A stretch of 64,000 nt of DNA from Dama dama (GCF_033118175.1 NC_083692.1:87400501-87464500), one strand, 5' to 3'. Positions 42,270 through 53,302 are shown, counted from the stretch's first letter. Notes: generated by a model from the sequence alone, not told the origin. Numbers and translations: made by a program.

Positions 42270-43170
42270 TGATCTTCCCTTTCCCTTGTATGTCATCATT
42301 TTCAGGGTAAGTGATTGGCTAGCACGGGGAAGTCACATGAGTAAGAAAGCATATGATGAGATTCTTTGGTGGTTGATGTTTCTTAGAATGACATCACTTT
42401 CTGTATCTCACACAAGCTCTGGTTCAAACTCAGGACTATCATGGGCTTCCCAGTTCTTGGAATAGCTTCAGAGCAATAAAGGTCAAACAGGTATCTTCCA
42501 GTTATTCATAAAAAGCCCCTTTCTACAACACCTGAGTTTATGGAAACCCTCTATGAATGAGAGGCTTGTTGCCAGGGAAACCAGTCTTATGATTGGAAGG
42601 TAGGAATTTTCAGCCTCAGTCCCTCAACTCTGCCCCCAACTCCAATCACCAATGGTCAATCATTTAACCAAGCAAGTCTTCCTATGAAACCTCCATAAAA
42701 ACCCAAAAGGACCAGGTTCAGAAAGCTTGCAGGTTGGTGAACACATGGAAATGAGCAAAGGGCTGTGCATCCACAGCACGGATGCTCCAAGCTTCTTCCC
42801 ACATCTCTCTCCCTGTGCATCTCTTCCATGCACCTGTTCTCGAGTTATACCCTCTTACAATAAACCAGAAGATGTTTTCCTATGAGCCACTCGAGCAAAT
42901 TAACTGAACCCTAGGAGGGTGTGGTGGGAAGCTCTGATCAGTAGCTGGTAGGTTAGAAGCACAGGTGTCAACCTGGACTTGTACCTGTTGTCTGAAGTGG
43001 GGAAGGGTGAGACCGAGCTCGTGTCTGTGGGATCGGATGCTACCTGCAGGTAGAGAGGGTCAGAATTGCTTGAAACTGTTACTATCTAGCTGGGTGTGAG
43101 GAAATCGCCATACCTCACCTCAACGCACACATACAAACAGTGATCAGAAGCATCAGAAATGAACTTTTCT
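42270..43170 (+). mobile_element. Solitary LTR relic (endogenous-retrovirus type)
   Basis: 'aaacctccataaaaacccaa', 'aggttggtgaacacatggaa', 'catctcttccatgcacctgt', an AATAAA signal in 'cttacaataaaccagaagat', then 'ctcgagcaaattaactgaac' and 'gcacaggtgtcaacctggac'. This matches a mammalian ERV-type LTR I remember as common in placental genomes; I cannot fix the family name. No internal viral genes are visible. Boundaries are approximate. Confidence 0.6.
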
Positions 43171-43290
43171 TTGAGTAGGGTGTGAAGAGTAGACACGTGG
43201 AAGCATTTTCCAGACACCCCTCTAGGCAGCCCTGATGTCTTCCTAATGACTGGTAGCAGAGCTGGGTAAAAACTCAAGAGCACTGAAGTC
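43171..43290. other. Unique sequence
   Basis: No repeat or gene recognised. Confidence 0.4.
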
Positions 43291-43292
43291 CA

Positions 43293-43317
43293 GAAAAGAA
43301 AAAAAAAAAAAAAAAAA
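43293..43317. repeat. Poly-A tract
   Basis: AAAAG then an uninterrupted A19 (43299-43317). No recognisable retroposon body precedes it. Confidence 0.9.
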
Positions 43318-44075
43318 GAGTGACTGACTCCAAAGGTTCTAGAACATCAAGTCAGTTGCAACCTGCCAGGATTTAAATAAAGAGTTACTGCAAAGGCTTT
43401 GCTGAGACACCTGTTATAAAGGTATGGGGCAGCATCCTTACCTAGATGAGTGCAGCCCATCTGCTTCCCTAAATGCCTGTGAAGCAGGCCTGAGGTAATT
43501 ACGACCCTCAGACCATCTGGGCTATATTAGAAATAATGTGCATCTATTGAGTTAAAAGCTCAGGTCCTGCCCCCGACACAGTTATTCAGCGTCCTCACGA
43601 GCTGCCCGAGCAGGCCCGGTTCCATGTTATCACACCCTGCGCTGGCACAGCCTTGTCCTCAGGGCAGCGATTCTGAGCAGAGCTTGAACAGTAAGATTGT
43701 TTAGTGCTGAGTCTATCTTAGGAGGAGGCTGGGCAGACGCCCTCAGCCCTGCCCGGGAGGAATCAGCAGGTAGGACGACAGCTCCAGCTGACCCCCAAGT
43801 GTGGGATGAACGGAAGCAGTGGATGCTCCCCTCTTAGAGCCTTCACATCCCAACCTGATGTCACTTCTAGCTACAACCCAAACAAGGGGATAATGTTTGC
43901 TGGTTGGAGGAGGACGCGTCTTCTGACCTGCCCCAGCCTTAGGCTGATTCACTGGACTTGTCACATACAGATCGCCCCACACCGGTCATCTCACATAGAC
44001 CCACTGACCACCTATGAACCCCCCACAGAACGGCTGGGAAAGGATTTGGAAAGCTGCCAAGTGGTGGCCATGCCT
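43318..44075. other. Unique sequence, no gene recognised
   Basis: No repeat recognised. 43350-43700 is repeat-free and might be conserved. Confidence 0.45.
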
Positions 44076-44084
44076 GGATCTGGG

Positions 44085-44215
44085 AAACACCCTGGAATCA
44101 TGCAAAGAGCCCTGAACCAGAAAGGATGTGAGCGGGGCTCAGATACCTGACCTCAGATAAGCCATTTGACTTCTCGGAGCCTCAGCTTCCTCAGCCGTTA
44201 AATGCGGAAGGCATC
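44085..44215 (+). mobile_element. MIR SINE relic
   Basis: 'gacctcagataagccatttg', 'acttctcggagcctcagctt' and 'cctcagccgttaaatgcgga' match sense MIR. Confidence 0.72.
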
Positions 44216-44490
44216 CAGATGTGCAGGAGGATGGCGGCTGGTCCTCCCGCTGGCCCAAGAGGTCTCCCACAGGTGCTGCCAGGAGTGGTGAGATGGGAAT
44301 ACCGGCTGCCTGGGTTTCTATTGGGCAACCAGCCTCCCCACCAGCCCCGTTTGGCTCCTCAATTGCACCCACAACACTTGTAGGCCTGATACATCATCAG
44401 AAGCCAGGAGGAGCCCTTACCCAGTTCCTCTTTCCCTTCTTAGCAACAGCAACGCTGTGGATGGCTCTGGGGCCAAGTGGGCCTCCGTCT
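44216..44490. other. Unique sequence
   Basis: Part of a 211-codon plus frame (44221-44856) that also crosses a MIR-like core. No domain recognised, so not called. Confidence 0.45.
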
Positions 44491-44499
44491 GTGCCCTTA

Positions 44500-44605
44500 G
44501 GACTGGGTTTGTTTACATCCTTCCTCTTAAGCTATCTGGGCCTCAGTTACTTCTTGGAAGACTCGGTCCTTGGTAGGGCTGCTGGGAGGACCGAAAGACA
44601 AAAAT
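44500..44605 (+). mobile_element. MIR SINE core fragment
   Basis: 'agctatctgggcctcagtta' and 'ggtagggctgctgggaggac' resemble sense MIR. Diverged. Confidence 0.45.
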
Positions 44606-44799
44606 GTGTGGAAGACCCCTGGGCTGGTACCTTCCTACAGGTCACGGTTAGAATGAGGATGCACCCAGACTGCCTGCTAAACGAAGCCCCTCCTGCGTTG
44701 GGAACAGAATACGAGGCTTATGGAGATAGCAAGGCAGACAAAGGGCCCAGTGGAGGTGTGAACCCTAAAGCTTCATACTCAAGGGGCCCACTAAGGTTC
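44606..44799. other. Unique sequence
   Basis: No repeat or gene recognised. Confidence 0.4.
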
Positions 44800-44943
44800 A
44801 AGCCAGATTCCACACCCGTCACCCCACCTGATCTGCACCATGGTCAGCGAGCATAGAGGCTTTACAGACAAGAAAAGCGTGGCTCAGAAAGGTTAAGTGA
44901 TACACCCAAGGAGACAGAGCCAGCTAAGGAAGCCAGGGGTCCT
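44800..44943 (-). mobile_element. MIR SINE relic
   Basis: 'gtggctcagaaaggttaagt', 'gatacacccaaggagacaga' and 'gccagctaaggaagccaggg' match antisense MIR. Confidence 0.7.
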
Positions 44944-44983
44944 GAGGGTCCTTTCCATGAGACGAGGGTCCTTTCCATGACAC
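44944..44983. repeat. 20-bp tandem duplication
   Basis: Unit gagggtcctttccatgagac repeated once with a single change (19 of 20 bases equal): 44944-44963 and 44964-44983. It begins at the edge of a MIR. Confidence 0.95.
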
Positions 44984-45510
44984 CAAGTGGTGAACAAGAA
45001 AAGAGGAACAGAACAGTGGTGACCACAGGGTCAGAGCAGCACCTTAATAAACAGGGAAGGGAAGGCAAGCTTGACTGCAGATATGAACTCTCAGTCCAAG
45101 ATTCCTACTGCCTTAAAGCTCCCTCTCAGCCTCCCAAGTGCTCATCACTGACTTTCAGACCACAACCCTCAGGTACTAGGGCCAGGGCCAACTTCCTATG
45201 GCCCAGATGCTGGCTGTTATTGCCACATTTCCTTCCCTAAAGCTCGAGAAGACCCAACATATGGGAAACATCATGCCCATTATTGAATCCTCAGAATACC
45301 ACCACGGATAAGATTTCATATTTTTAGCTACTGAACAAATGGGAAATGAATCACCCAGGAGATTAAGGGCAAGGGGAAGGCTTGACCCTAGAGGTGAACA
45401 GCCCTGGAGTCTGGGGCCTTTTCTGTCACCCCACACTGCTCTGGACAAAGACCCCAGACCAACAGTACCCTCAGTATCCCGTCCCCACCTTTAAAGGGGT
45501 GCAGCATCAC
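44984..45510. other. Unique sequence
   Basis: No repeat or gene recognised. A faint MIR-like block at 45285-45365 is too weak to call. Confidence 0.45.
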
Positions 45511-45514
45511 CTGT

Positions 45515-45677
45515 AACGGTGGCTCTCCAGTTTTAATGTGTCAGCATCTTTCAGAGGAAACACAGACTTCTGGGCCACACCCCAGGGGTTCTAAGTCGGG
45601 AAGGCCTGATACTCTTCATCCCCAACGAGATGTGGAGACTTGCTGGCTGCTGACCACACTTAAGAGAACTGCTGATT
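45515..45677 (+). mobile_element. MER5-like hAT MITE
   Basis: 'ggtggctctccagttttaat', 'gacttctgggccacacccca', 'ggggttctaagtcgggaagg' and 'cacttaagagaactgctg' follow the MER5-type layout with complementary ends. Confidence 0.68.
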
Positions 45678-46035
45678 TACCATCAATTTAAGCTCTCTCC
45701 CAACAGCTGAGGAATGGTTAACTCTGGCATATCCACTTGAGATAATATGTAATTATGAAGACCATGGGGAAATGCTTATGACAACATCAGGACAGGAGGC
45801 TGGCTCCCTAGGCTGGTCCAGGTGCTGTGTGTCCTCTGACCCCTTCCTCATCCTCCAGTCCTCTGCTCTGCATCCCCAGGGCTGATCCCTAACAACAGGG
45901 GGGCAACTGGGGAGTTTGGACAACAACACAACTCGTGGGAGGGTGGAGGGTGGGAGGAAGGGAGCAGCCGGAGTGTTTCTCCCCTCTCCCCCTTTCTGCC
46001 TTGGGTGGGCATTTTGAGAAGCAGCTGCATCTGCT
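45678..46035. other. Unique sequence
   Basis: No repeat or gene recognised. Purine-rich at 45930-45965. Confidence 0.45.
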
Positions 46036-46039
46036 CTAG

Positions 46040-46285
46040 ACAGGTGGCCCACCAGTGACCCTTGACCTTGGGCTCTGGGCAGAACATCTCTTCCCTTTGT
46101 CCCTCCAGCCTAGAAGCAGCAGTGGCTTCCTGCCACTAAGCTCTAGGTCACCTCCCCTTCCCATGTTTGGCTTCTTGGCTTCTTTATCACCTGCATAGTG
46201 AAGGCCCATATTAAATTCCCTTTGCGGTAAATACTTGATGGTGCTCCTGCTTTCCTGGTTAGACTGACTAATATACTCTGATTAC
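46040..46285 (+). mobile_element. Unresolved old interspersed repeat
   Basis: 'agtggcttcctgccactaag', 'ggcccatattaaattccctt' and 'tttcctggttagactgacta' resemble the 3' end of an old mammalian LTR or LINE family (cattaaactct, cctgctgggaccctgactgat type). I cannot assign it. Confidence 0.35.
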
Positions 46286-47695
46286 AGCTACACAAAAACG
46301 CTTATGCCAACGGACAACTCTAGAAGGTAGCATGGAAAAATTAAAAGAGGTAGCAAGGTGACGCTTGTCTTCCAAAAACGTGAGAAGAATGTCAGTTATT
46401 CATTATCCATGACTAATATTTAAAAACTGGGCCCAAGCACATGGTTTAAGAGAAAACAAGGGAAAGAAAGAAAGAAAAAGAGAAACAACCTTTTCCTTCA
46501 TAAGGAAAAGGCTGGGGAGCCAGGAGTCCATGACAACAATCTAAGGAGAACAAACCCTTTACCTTCACTTCTAAAAACACCTTCTCTTGGAGAAACCATG
46601 GCCACAGCCACAATGATACTAGCAGTTCCCCCTGAAAGTACCGGTGGTTATCTGGGGATGAGTGACTCACTTGTTAAAGAGGTCACATAACGTATCATCA
46701 CAAAGCTGGTCTCCGGGGCAGGGCAGGTCACACTGGGCAACTGCCCAAACCACCTTCAACCCTCATTACCCTGGAGGCAGCTCCCACCTCAGGTCAGAAA
46801 CCTGGGACCCATTTGAGAAATTCCTTTAGAGGAGACCAGGGCCCAGAGACTGCTGGGAGAGCAGGAATAATGAAAGAAGATGTTCTAAAACTCAAAAGAA
46901 TTCTGTTCAAGCCACATCCACCAAGCACCAGGGCAGCAATGTGTGTGCCTGGGATACCGGGGAGGGAGGGGGAAGGTGGGGGTATCTTATTTTCCCAGCA
47001 TTTGTAGGGTTTTTCTCTCCCAAAGAGCACAATTAAAATCAAAAGCAAGGCTCCACAAAACCAGATGGTAACAATATAAGAAATTATGCTGGATTCCTGC
47101 ATTGAACTCAAGGCTGAACACTGCGGCAGACAATCAAATGCTCAAGTGGGGAAGGAGGTTCTTGGCCTTGGACCAAACACAGTTTGGTGGTCTGTTTATA
47201 ATATTTTAGCCTGACAGCACTGCACAAAATGGACCACGAGACTCACCGCTATAATGGGTTACTTTCAACCCCAAGCCAAAGATGATTTAAAGCCCTAGGG
47301 AAATCGGGGGTAGGGGTGGGGAACGCAGCAGAGAAAAGCATCGAGGGCTTTATGGGAAATGTACATCTACGCTTGCAAACTCTTGAGTGGAACATCTCAG
47401 CGTCAGAACCATGCTTACCATCAAGAATATTTGGAAAACCAGGACTAAGATTACAACAGCTCACACGAGCAAGCGTCAGGAAGTCTTTATTGCCCTGCCC
47501 TGCCCTCCCACCCATTCTCCTCATCCAAAGGAACGGACATCAGAGACCTTGCACCTTCATCCCTGGAAGCTGGCTGACTACGTCATAAGACAAGTAACTA
47601 TGCAGGGACAGGGCTGTTTGGCCAGGGTGTGAACTAACAAGAAAACTAACAAAAACTAACAAGAAAAGCTACCCCAAGTTCAGGCAAAGCACAAG
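46286..47695. other. Unique sequence, no gene recognised
   Basis: About 1.4 kb with no recognisable repeat except a short AACTAACA-type run (47628-47665). 46990-47240 is mixed, repeat-free sequence. No frame has a known domain. Confidence 0.5.
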
Positions 47696-47729
47696 CAAAG
47701 AAAACACCCACACAGGATCGAGACTCGGT

Positions 47730-47860
47730 GCCACCTCCAGCTTTGCCTCATCCACTGGGACCCGGGGTGAGTACCCGTGCCTCTCGGAGCCTCAGTTTCC
47801 ATCTGTGGAAGGGGCTGGACTAGATAGCCTATCAAGGCAATTCTAACCAGGGGAATCACT
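47730..47860 (+). mobile_element. MIR SINE core relic
   Basis: 'cctctcggagcctcagtttc', 'catctgtggaaggggctgga' and 'ctagatagcctatcaaggca' match sense MIR. Confidence 0.7.
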
Positions 47861-48340
47861 CCTGTGTATGACCCAGTCTATGGCCCACGCTTCTGCAGGA
47901 CAGAGAGAGTACCCCCAAGCTGCGGGTCAAAGGGCCGAAGGGACTATCCTAAGAGCCCACAGCTACTGAGTTGGCACTGTCAGCAAATCTGCCAGACTCC
48001 AGACTCCCGGCCTCCCTGCCACCCCAGGAGAGGTGCCCCGCTCTCAAGGGCTGCCTTCCTGCACATGCCCTGCAGAGTCAGCCTCTCAGTCTGACCCAGG
48101 CAGCCTGTCCCCACTTCCGCGGGGTGGCCCTTCCTCGGTCTGACTGTGCCTCGTCCTCATATGTGGGTCCAGGCTTCCACACAGGGCAGGGCGTCCACAG
48201 TCAGGGTCAGGTCAGGAACCACGACCCTGTGCGGCTTCAGAGGCAAGAACAGCAAAACCCAATGCCCCCAACTGCTGGTTTCACCACCCACCGCCCCCAC
48301 GGGACTCTCACTTCCCCATCCACTGGTGCTACCCGCTTCC
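47861..48340. other. Unique sequence, no gene recognised
   Basis: C-rich, moderately GC-rich. A 126-codon frame (47971-48351) has no known domain and overlaps others. Confidence 0.45.
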
Positions 48341-48344
48341 CACT

Positions 48345-48512
48345 GGCCTGATGACCAGCTGGGGGGCCCTGGGCCAAGTCACTCAGCATCTCCAGGCCTC
48401 CGTTTGTTCATCTGAACCAGCATCGACCTCCAGAAACTGTCACAGAGATGAAATAAAATCAGGTATGTGACACAGAGATAAAATGAGATCGTGTCTGAGA
48501 GAGCTCTGTGTA
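48345..48512 (+). mobile_element. MIR SINE relic with internal duplication
   Basis: 'ccctgggccaagtcactcag', 'catctccaggcctccgtttg' and 'ttcatctgaaccagcatcg' match sense MIR. The segment with 'cacagagatgaaataaaatc' (48440) recurs as 'cacagagataaaatgagatc' (48471), a local duplication of about 30 bases. Confidence 0.65.
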
Positions 48513-48545
48513 AACTCTAAAATACAGTACATCGAAGGCCATGGT

Positions 48546-48830
48546 GGGCTTCCCTGGTGGTCCAATGGTGAGGAGTCTGCCTTGCAAGGTGGGGGGTGCC
48601 ACTTCGATCCCTAGTCTGGGCGAATCCCACATGCCATGGGGGACCCAGGCCTGTGCACCCTAGAACGTGTGCTCGCAACAAGAGAAGCCTAGAAGCCAAG
48701 AACCACTGCAATGAGAAGCCCACATACTGCAACTAGAGAGTAGCTCCTGCTTGCCGCAACTAGTGAAAGCCCGTGTGCAGCAATGAAGACCCAGCACATC
48801 CATAAATAAATAGATAGCTTTTTTTTTTAG
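48546..48830 (+). mobile_element. CHR-type SINE, long form
   Basis: 'tgggcttccctggtggtcca', 'acttcgatccctagtctggg', 'caagagaagcctagaagcca' and 'aatgaagacccagcacatcc', then an AAATAAATAG-type tail. Confidence 0.92.
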
Positions 48831-50100
48831 TGTCCTGGTGGTGGTGTCTCCCCTTCCCAGTGACAGCAGCTGGGAAGAGTCCATGACCGTTGGAGGGATG
48901 TACTGAGAAAGCTCCTGAGCACACACACCTCTGCACTGACTCTTGTGGCCACGCAGTGCAGTGAAAGAACGACCCTGTCAAAGAGGAGGAGGAAGGGCCA
49001 CATGAACACTCAGATGGGCCCTGTCACCAAGAAGACAGGGGTGAGACCACATCTCTGCCGCCCCGGTCCCAGGGCTACTATGAAGACAGGACAGGGGAAA
49101 AGTGCAAACTCCCCATCCTCCCCGCAGGAACGGGAGATGAAGGTCACAGCTAGAGGACACCTGGCTGCCTTTCTTGCTCTTCAGAGTCTCCGAGGCGCTC
49201 ACAGAAAGGAAAAAGCGGAAGAAAGGACAGCGCCTTGAAAGAACAGCCGGGGAGCAAGTGTGGCCGCGCAGGCAGAGGTGGCCAGGAACGAGGAGGGCAT
49301 GGGTGTTGGGGTGTTTCTCTCATCTTTCTGGGGGATCCTAATCTGGTGCCTTTGAAACACAAAAACAAAAGCAGCCATTTCCCCAAGAAAAAACAAAACA
49401 AAACCAAAGAAACCTACCTTGCAAGAGAACGTTGTTGGCTGTGTTCACACTCAGGACTGCACTGTGTCACAGAGCCTCCTGGGGTCTCCTGGGAGCTCTG
49501 AGGGGCAGGGTGCTGAGGGTCCCTGGGGAAGGGCCCGCCCTTCTCAGCTGACTGAGCTCTCTGTTCACACAAGGATGCCCAACAGAGGTCTGAGCTACCC
49601 GGTTCATACCATGTGCTCCTGGGGGCTGACAGACCCCAGGTGTGAGCGGCGGTGGGCGCCAGTCCCCTCCCCCCCGCCCCAGAACAGCTGCTCCCTGGTT
49701 CGTGGAGGTGGGGGCAGGTTCTGAAACAGCCTTCCTAAAGCTGTGCCCAGCTACAACGTGTGAAAAAGCAGCAAAACACCGCCTGTGTTTCCTTCGAGCC
49801 CGCCCCCACCTCGCAGCCCCATAGCTTTGCTGCTCTTGCGGGTTTTCTCCCCAGCTCTGCCCCCTCCGCTCCTTCACGGATGCTCACACTCACCAATGCA
49901 CTCCACCTGGCCTCCACCCCGGGCTTCCCCTGCTGGGCTTCCCCAGCCCCTGCCCGCCCCACTGCCCTCAGCCCAGCTGACAGGTAAATCAAAGAACACG
50001 GGATCCACCAAGCCTGCCTGGCGAGGCGGTTCCCATTTAGCAAGAGCTGACCCTCCTGTGTGCCCTGCCTCCAAGCCACAGTCTCAGAGAATCACTTCTA
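48831..50100. other. Unique sequence with GC-rich part 49630-49990, no gene recognised
   Basis: No repeat recognised. 49630-49990 is GC-rich with scattered CpGs and a splice-donor-like caggtaaat at 49980-49988, but competing frames overlap on both strands and no protein family is recognised. A separate A-rich stretch lies at 49360-49412. Confidence 0.45.
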
Positions 50101-50105
50101 GGTTG

Positions 50106-50308
50106 CGGCTTCCCTGAGGGCTCAGTGGTAAAGAATCTGCCTGCAATGCAGGAGACCCAGGTTCGACCCCTGGGTTGGGAAGATCCACTGGGGAAGGAAA
50201 TAGCAACCCATTCCATTATTCTAGACTGGGGAATCACATGGACCGAGGAGCCTGGCAGGTTAGAGTCCACAGGGCGGTAAGAGTCAGACCAGACTGAGGC
50301 AAGTGAGC
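50106..50308 (+). mobile_element. Bov-tA SINE
   Basis: 'cggcttccctgagggctcag', 'taaagaatctgcctgcaatg', 'gttcgacccctgggttggga' and the BOV-A part ('aaatagcaacccattccatt', 'gaggagcctggcaggttaga'). Confidence 0.92.
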
Positions 50309-51495
50309 ACCTCTGGGGCACTGGGCTCTTCTGGCAACCAGAGCAGAACATCCACACAGGCAAAGGGGGGACAGAGAAAACAAGCCCCAGACCAGAATCA
50401 CACTGCACGAGGCCTCCTGCGACAATGGGAGAGAAACTAATAAATGCATATCCGCTCCCACCTCGCGCTCCAGGTCTCTGTTTTTATTCTTCTAGATGAG
50501 CTCCAGGAATCACTGCTCAGCTGTCAGTCAGCTGGGCCAGAGGAACTCTAAGAACTTAGATCGAAACCATGGCTTCCCAAGAGCCTGGCTTGCTCCGCCC
50601 CAACCCCCTCTCCCAGCAGAGCTGGCATCATAGCAAAACAATTTCAAAGCACAGAGACCATAAACACCAAATTAAAAGGTAAAGTAAAAAAGGGAGGAGA
50701 TGTTTACTGGAAACTTAAGTTCTACTGCCCAAAAAAAAATATAGGTCTTTTTTTAAACACACATACACCAACACACACACATATATATAAAGCCTCTGCC
50801 GCCCACCTTAAGAAATATGTACTTTGCTCTATATATGGCTTTCTTATCTGCCCTCGATTATGCTCGGCTCATAACCGTGAAGCCTGAAATAATTACCCAC
50901 AGAGAAATAATAGCCTTGGCCCCAGTCAGGGCCTAACAAAGCCAGTCCTGCGTTTACCAATGATCACACAACTCGCTTGCAGGACAAACTTGAGTTTGCT
51001 GATGCACAGAGAATCATTCCCATCCATACCTGAAATGCAGCCACCGCTAAGAGGGTGCCAGGTGGCTACTGGAACCAAGAACAATCATCTTACATGATAT
51101 TTCTGGGATAGAAAGGAAAGGAGTTCCAGCTGAAACCAGGCAGGAGATCAAGGTGGGCAGATGGTAATCATCAAAGCAGGGGGCTGGCAAAGACCACTCC
51201 TCCCTTGCAGGAGAAGGAAAATGCTAGAGGAAAACTGACTCCTGAAAACAGAGAATTTTGAGGGGGGCAAGAGCATACAGTCCTTCTTAGTAGCAAGGGG
51301 GTGCCCCTCAGGGCTGCTCCCCAAAGACAGTCAACATGTTAGAAGCAGGGAGACAGGCACCTACTACTGGGGCCCAGGAGTCTCCTTTTCACTAGCTCAC
51401 ATCCTTGACTGGACCTGATCTGTCCTACCCGCACCTCCATGCCCCTCCCTCTGAAACCCTAGGTCCTCACCACGTTCCCGAAACACAGAAGGCTT
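50309..51495. other. Unique sequence, possible conserved block at 50790-51060
   Basis: No repeat except short CA/TA-rich text (50757-50790). 50790-51060 is repeat-free, with a CArG/MEF2-like ctatatatgg (50830-50839), a GATA-type cttatctg (50844-50851) and otherwise mixed sequence, as often seen in conserved enhancers. No exon recognised. Confidence 0.4.
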
Positions 51496-51499
51496 TCAG

Positions 51500-51582
51500 A
51501 TTGGGTTGACCAAACGCTCTTTCAGGTTTCCCTGTAAGATACTATGGAAAAATGGCAATGAACATTTTGGCCCACCCAATAC
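51500..51582. mobile_element. Mariner-type palindromic MITE
   Basis: 'attgggttgaccaaacgctc' (51500-51519) and the reverse complement of 'gaacattttggcccacccaa' (51560-51579) pair as terminal inverted repeats. The centre 'tccctgtaagatactatgga' matches the ruminant mariner-derived short element (gggttggccaaaaagttcgtt ends). Non-coding. Confidence 0.78.
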
Positions 51583-51589
51583 TATCCCA

Positions 51590-51700
51590 CACTTGTGCAT
51601 TCAAACCCCAAGTCAGATGGTAAGCTCTCTGAGGGCAGTGGCCGTATTTGCCATTTCTCTGAGCACCTTGCTCCATAAATATTAAGTGACTGATGGATTC
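51590..51700 (+). mobile_element. L2 LINE 3' tail
   Basis: 'gatggtaagctctctgaggg', 'cagtggccgtatttgccatt' and 'ccataaatattaagtgactg' follow the L2 3' end. Confidence 0.62.
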
Positions 51701-52583
51701 TTGCCTGAGAAACAGCAGCCTCCATCTGGCATCTGTGTCTACACCCACAACTCAAACCCTGTCACTGAAAGAGCTCTTGAGCCCCATTCCCCTATTTGCA
51801 AGACCCTTCAGGGTTCATCAGTACTGACCAGGTCTCCTCCCTGCTGAAGCTCATTCCACACCCAATAAGTCATCACCTTTGCAATCACCACCACCATCAC
51901 AAAATGCCCTCTTCTCTGCCTGAAAAAATATTAGAACTGAGCTGTCCTCTCCCATTAATGTCTGACCCGGACAGCCCCTCAGAATCCTTCGGCTGGGGGG
52001 ATGGAGTCCCCACGAGGAACTATGAATGAGTGGGCATAAACAGGAGTGCTTAGATGCTGCATCTGATGAAGGTGGTGGGAAGCTCTCAACCAAGGGCAAG
52101 AACACTCACCAAGGCACACAGGCCACCACGGGACATACTTTCACAGCCCCTAGCGTCCACCAGGGCATTGCCAAGGATCTGACACTAAGCTATGCCACCA
52201 GCACTGGCTGAGGCCTCTGACTTAGTTTCACGAAAGAAGTGTGGGTGTGTGTAATGGTCTGTTTAATCCATTCCTGCTCCACCCCTGCTCCTGCCACCAC
52301 CCCCTGCCCCAACATAGTACTCTGAGTTTCCCAAGCAGAAATAACCAACTACAGATGGTTCCACTCCTTCAGAGATGTTTGAGAAACCACTGACCCAGAG
52401 ATAGGAGAAAACTGGGACTCCAAACCTCAGGGCAACTATTCACCATCAGCAGCTGTGATTACCAAATCAACATGCTTCTAGAACTTTTTTTCTGTGTACA
52501 TGCGCTTTTTCTTTTTAAACCAACCACTATCACTTTTCCCTGAGAAGAGATGCCTGAAACATTGAACCACAGCTTTACTTAAG
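51701..52583. other. Unique sequence, no gene recognised
   Basis: No repeat or gene recognised. Confidence 0.5.
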
Positions 52584-52790
52584 ATCTAGAGCTGGGATTT
52601 CCCTGGTGGTTCAGTGGTTAGGAATCTGCCTTCCAAGGCAGGGGATGTGGGTTCGATCCCTGGCCAGGAAACTAGATCCCACATGCCCCAGGGCAACTAA
52701 GCCCACACGCAAAAACTACTGAGCTCACACTCCACAAGTAAGACCCAGCATAGCCAAAAAAATAAATGTTAAAAAAAAAATCTAGGGCTG
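52584..52790 (+). mobile_element. CHR-type SINE with 11-bp target-site duplication
   Basis: Body: 'ggatttccctggtggttcag', 'tggttaggaatctgccttcc', 'ggttcgatccctggccagga', tail A10. The flanks atctagagctg (52584-52594) and atctagggctg (52780-52790) differ at one base. It lies directly against a MER5-like element. Confidence 0.94.
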
Positions 52791-52928
52791 TTGATTCTCA
52801 ATCCTGGCTACACACCAGAGAACTTTAAAAATACTGATTCCCAGGGCCCACCTGTAGAAATTCTGAATTGGTCTGGGGTGTGGTCTAGGTATTGGAATTT
52901 TTATAAGCAACCAGGGTTGAGAATCTTC
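52791..52928 (+). mobile_element. MER5-like hAT MITE with clear inverted ends
   Basis: The ends 'gattctcaatcctggct' (52793-52809) and 'ccagggttgagaatc' (52911-52925) are inverted repeats. The middle has 'aatactgattcccagggccc', 'gtctggggtgtggtctagg'. Typical MER5-type layout. Confidence 0.78.
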
Positions 52929-53165
52929 CATGTCGAGCCCAAGCACCGAACGTGAATCATGAGGAAGCAGGAGTCCCAGCTGCCACAGCCTACCCTGCAG
53001 CTCAAACCTCTTTTCATCCTGTCTTCAACGGCAGGCCCCTGTCTCCAGCTCCCAAAGCGATGGTACAGTGATCCAGAAACTCCCCAAATGAGTAACAGAG
53101 TCGGTCATTTCTTTGAATGCAAGCTTCAGAATTAGAACGTTTAAGGTACAGAAACTTTAAAAATC
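52929..53165. other. Unique sequence
   Basis: No repeat or gene recognised. Confidence 0.5.
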
Positions 53166-53169
53166 CTGC

Positions 53170-53302
53170 TAAGCCAATGCCTTTGGTTTGTCAAGGAGGA
53201 AACCAGAGGCCCAGGTAGCAAAGTGACTCAGCCAAGGTCATGAGGCTGGTTCACAATGGGACAGGCCTAGAACCCGGGTCTTCCACCTCTAGTTCTCTCT
53301 CT
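53170..53302 (-). mobile_element. MIR SINE relic
   Basis: 'gaggaaaccagaggcccagg', 'gactcagccaaggtcatgag' and 'cctagaacccgggtcttcca' match antisense MIR. Confidence 0.75.

Noticed and set aside
44221..44856. 211-codon plus-strand frame
   Set aside because: It crosses a MIR-like core, and no protein family is recognised. There is no convincing splice or promoter context.
49785..49988. Possible exon ending at a donor-like caggtaaat
   Set aside because: Pro/Ser/Leu-rich text from C-rich DNA, no matching acceptor or family, and overlapping frames on the other strand.
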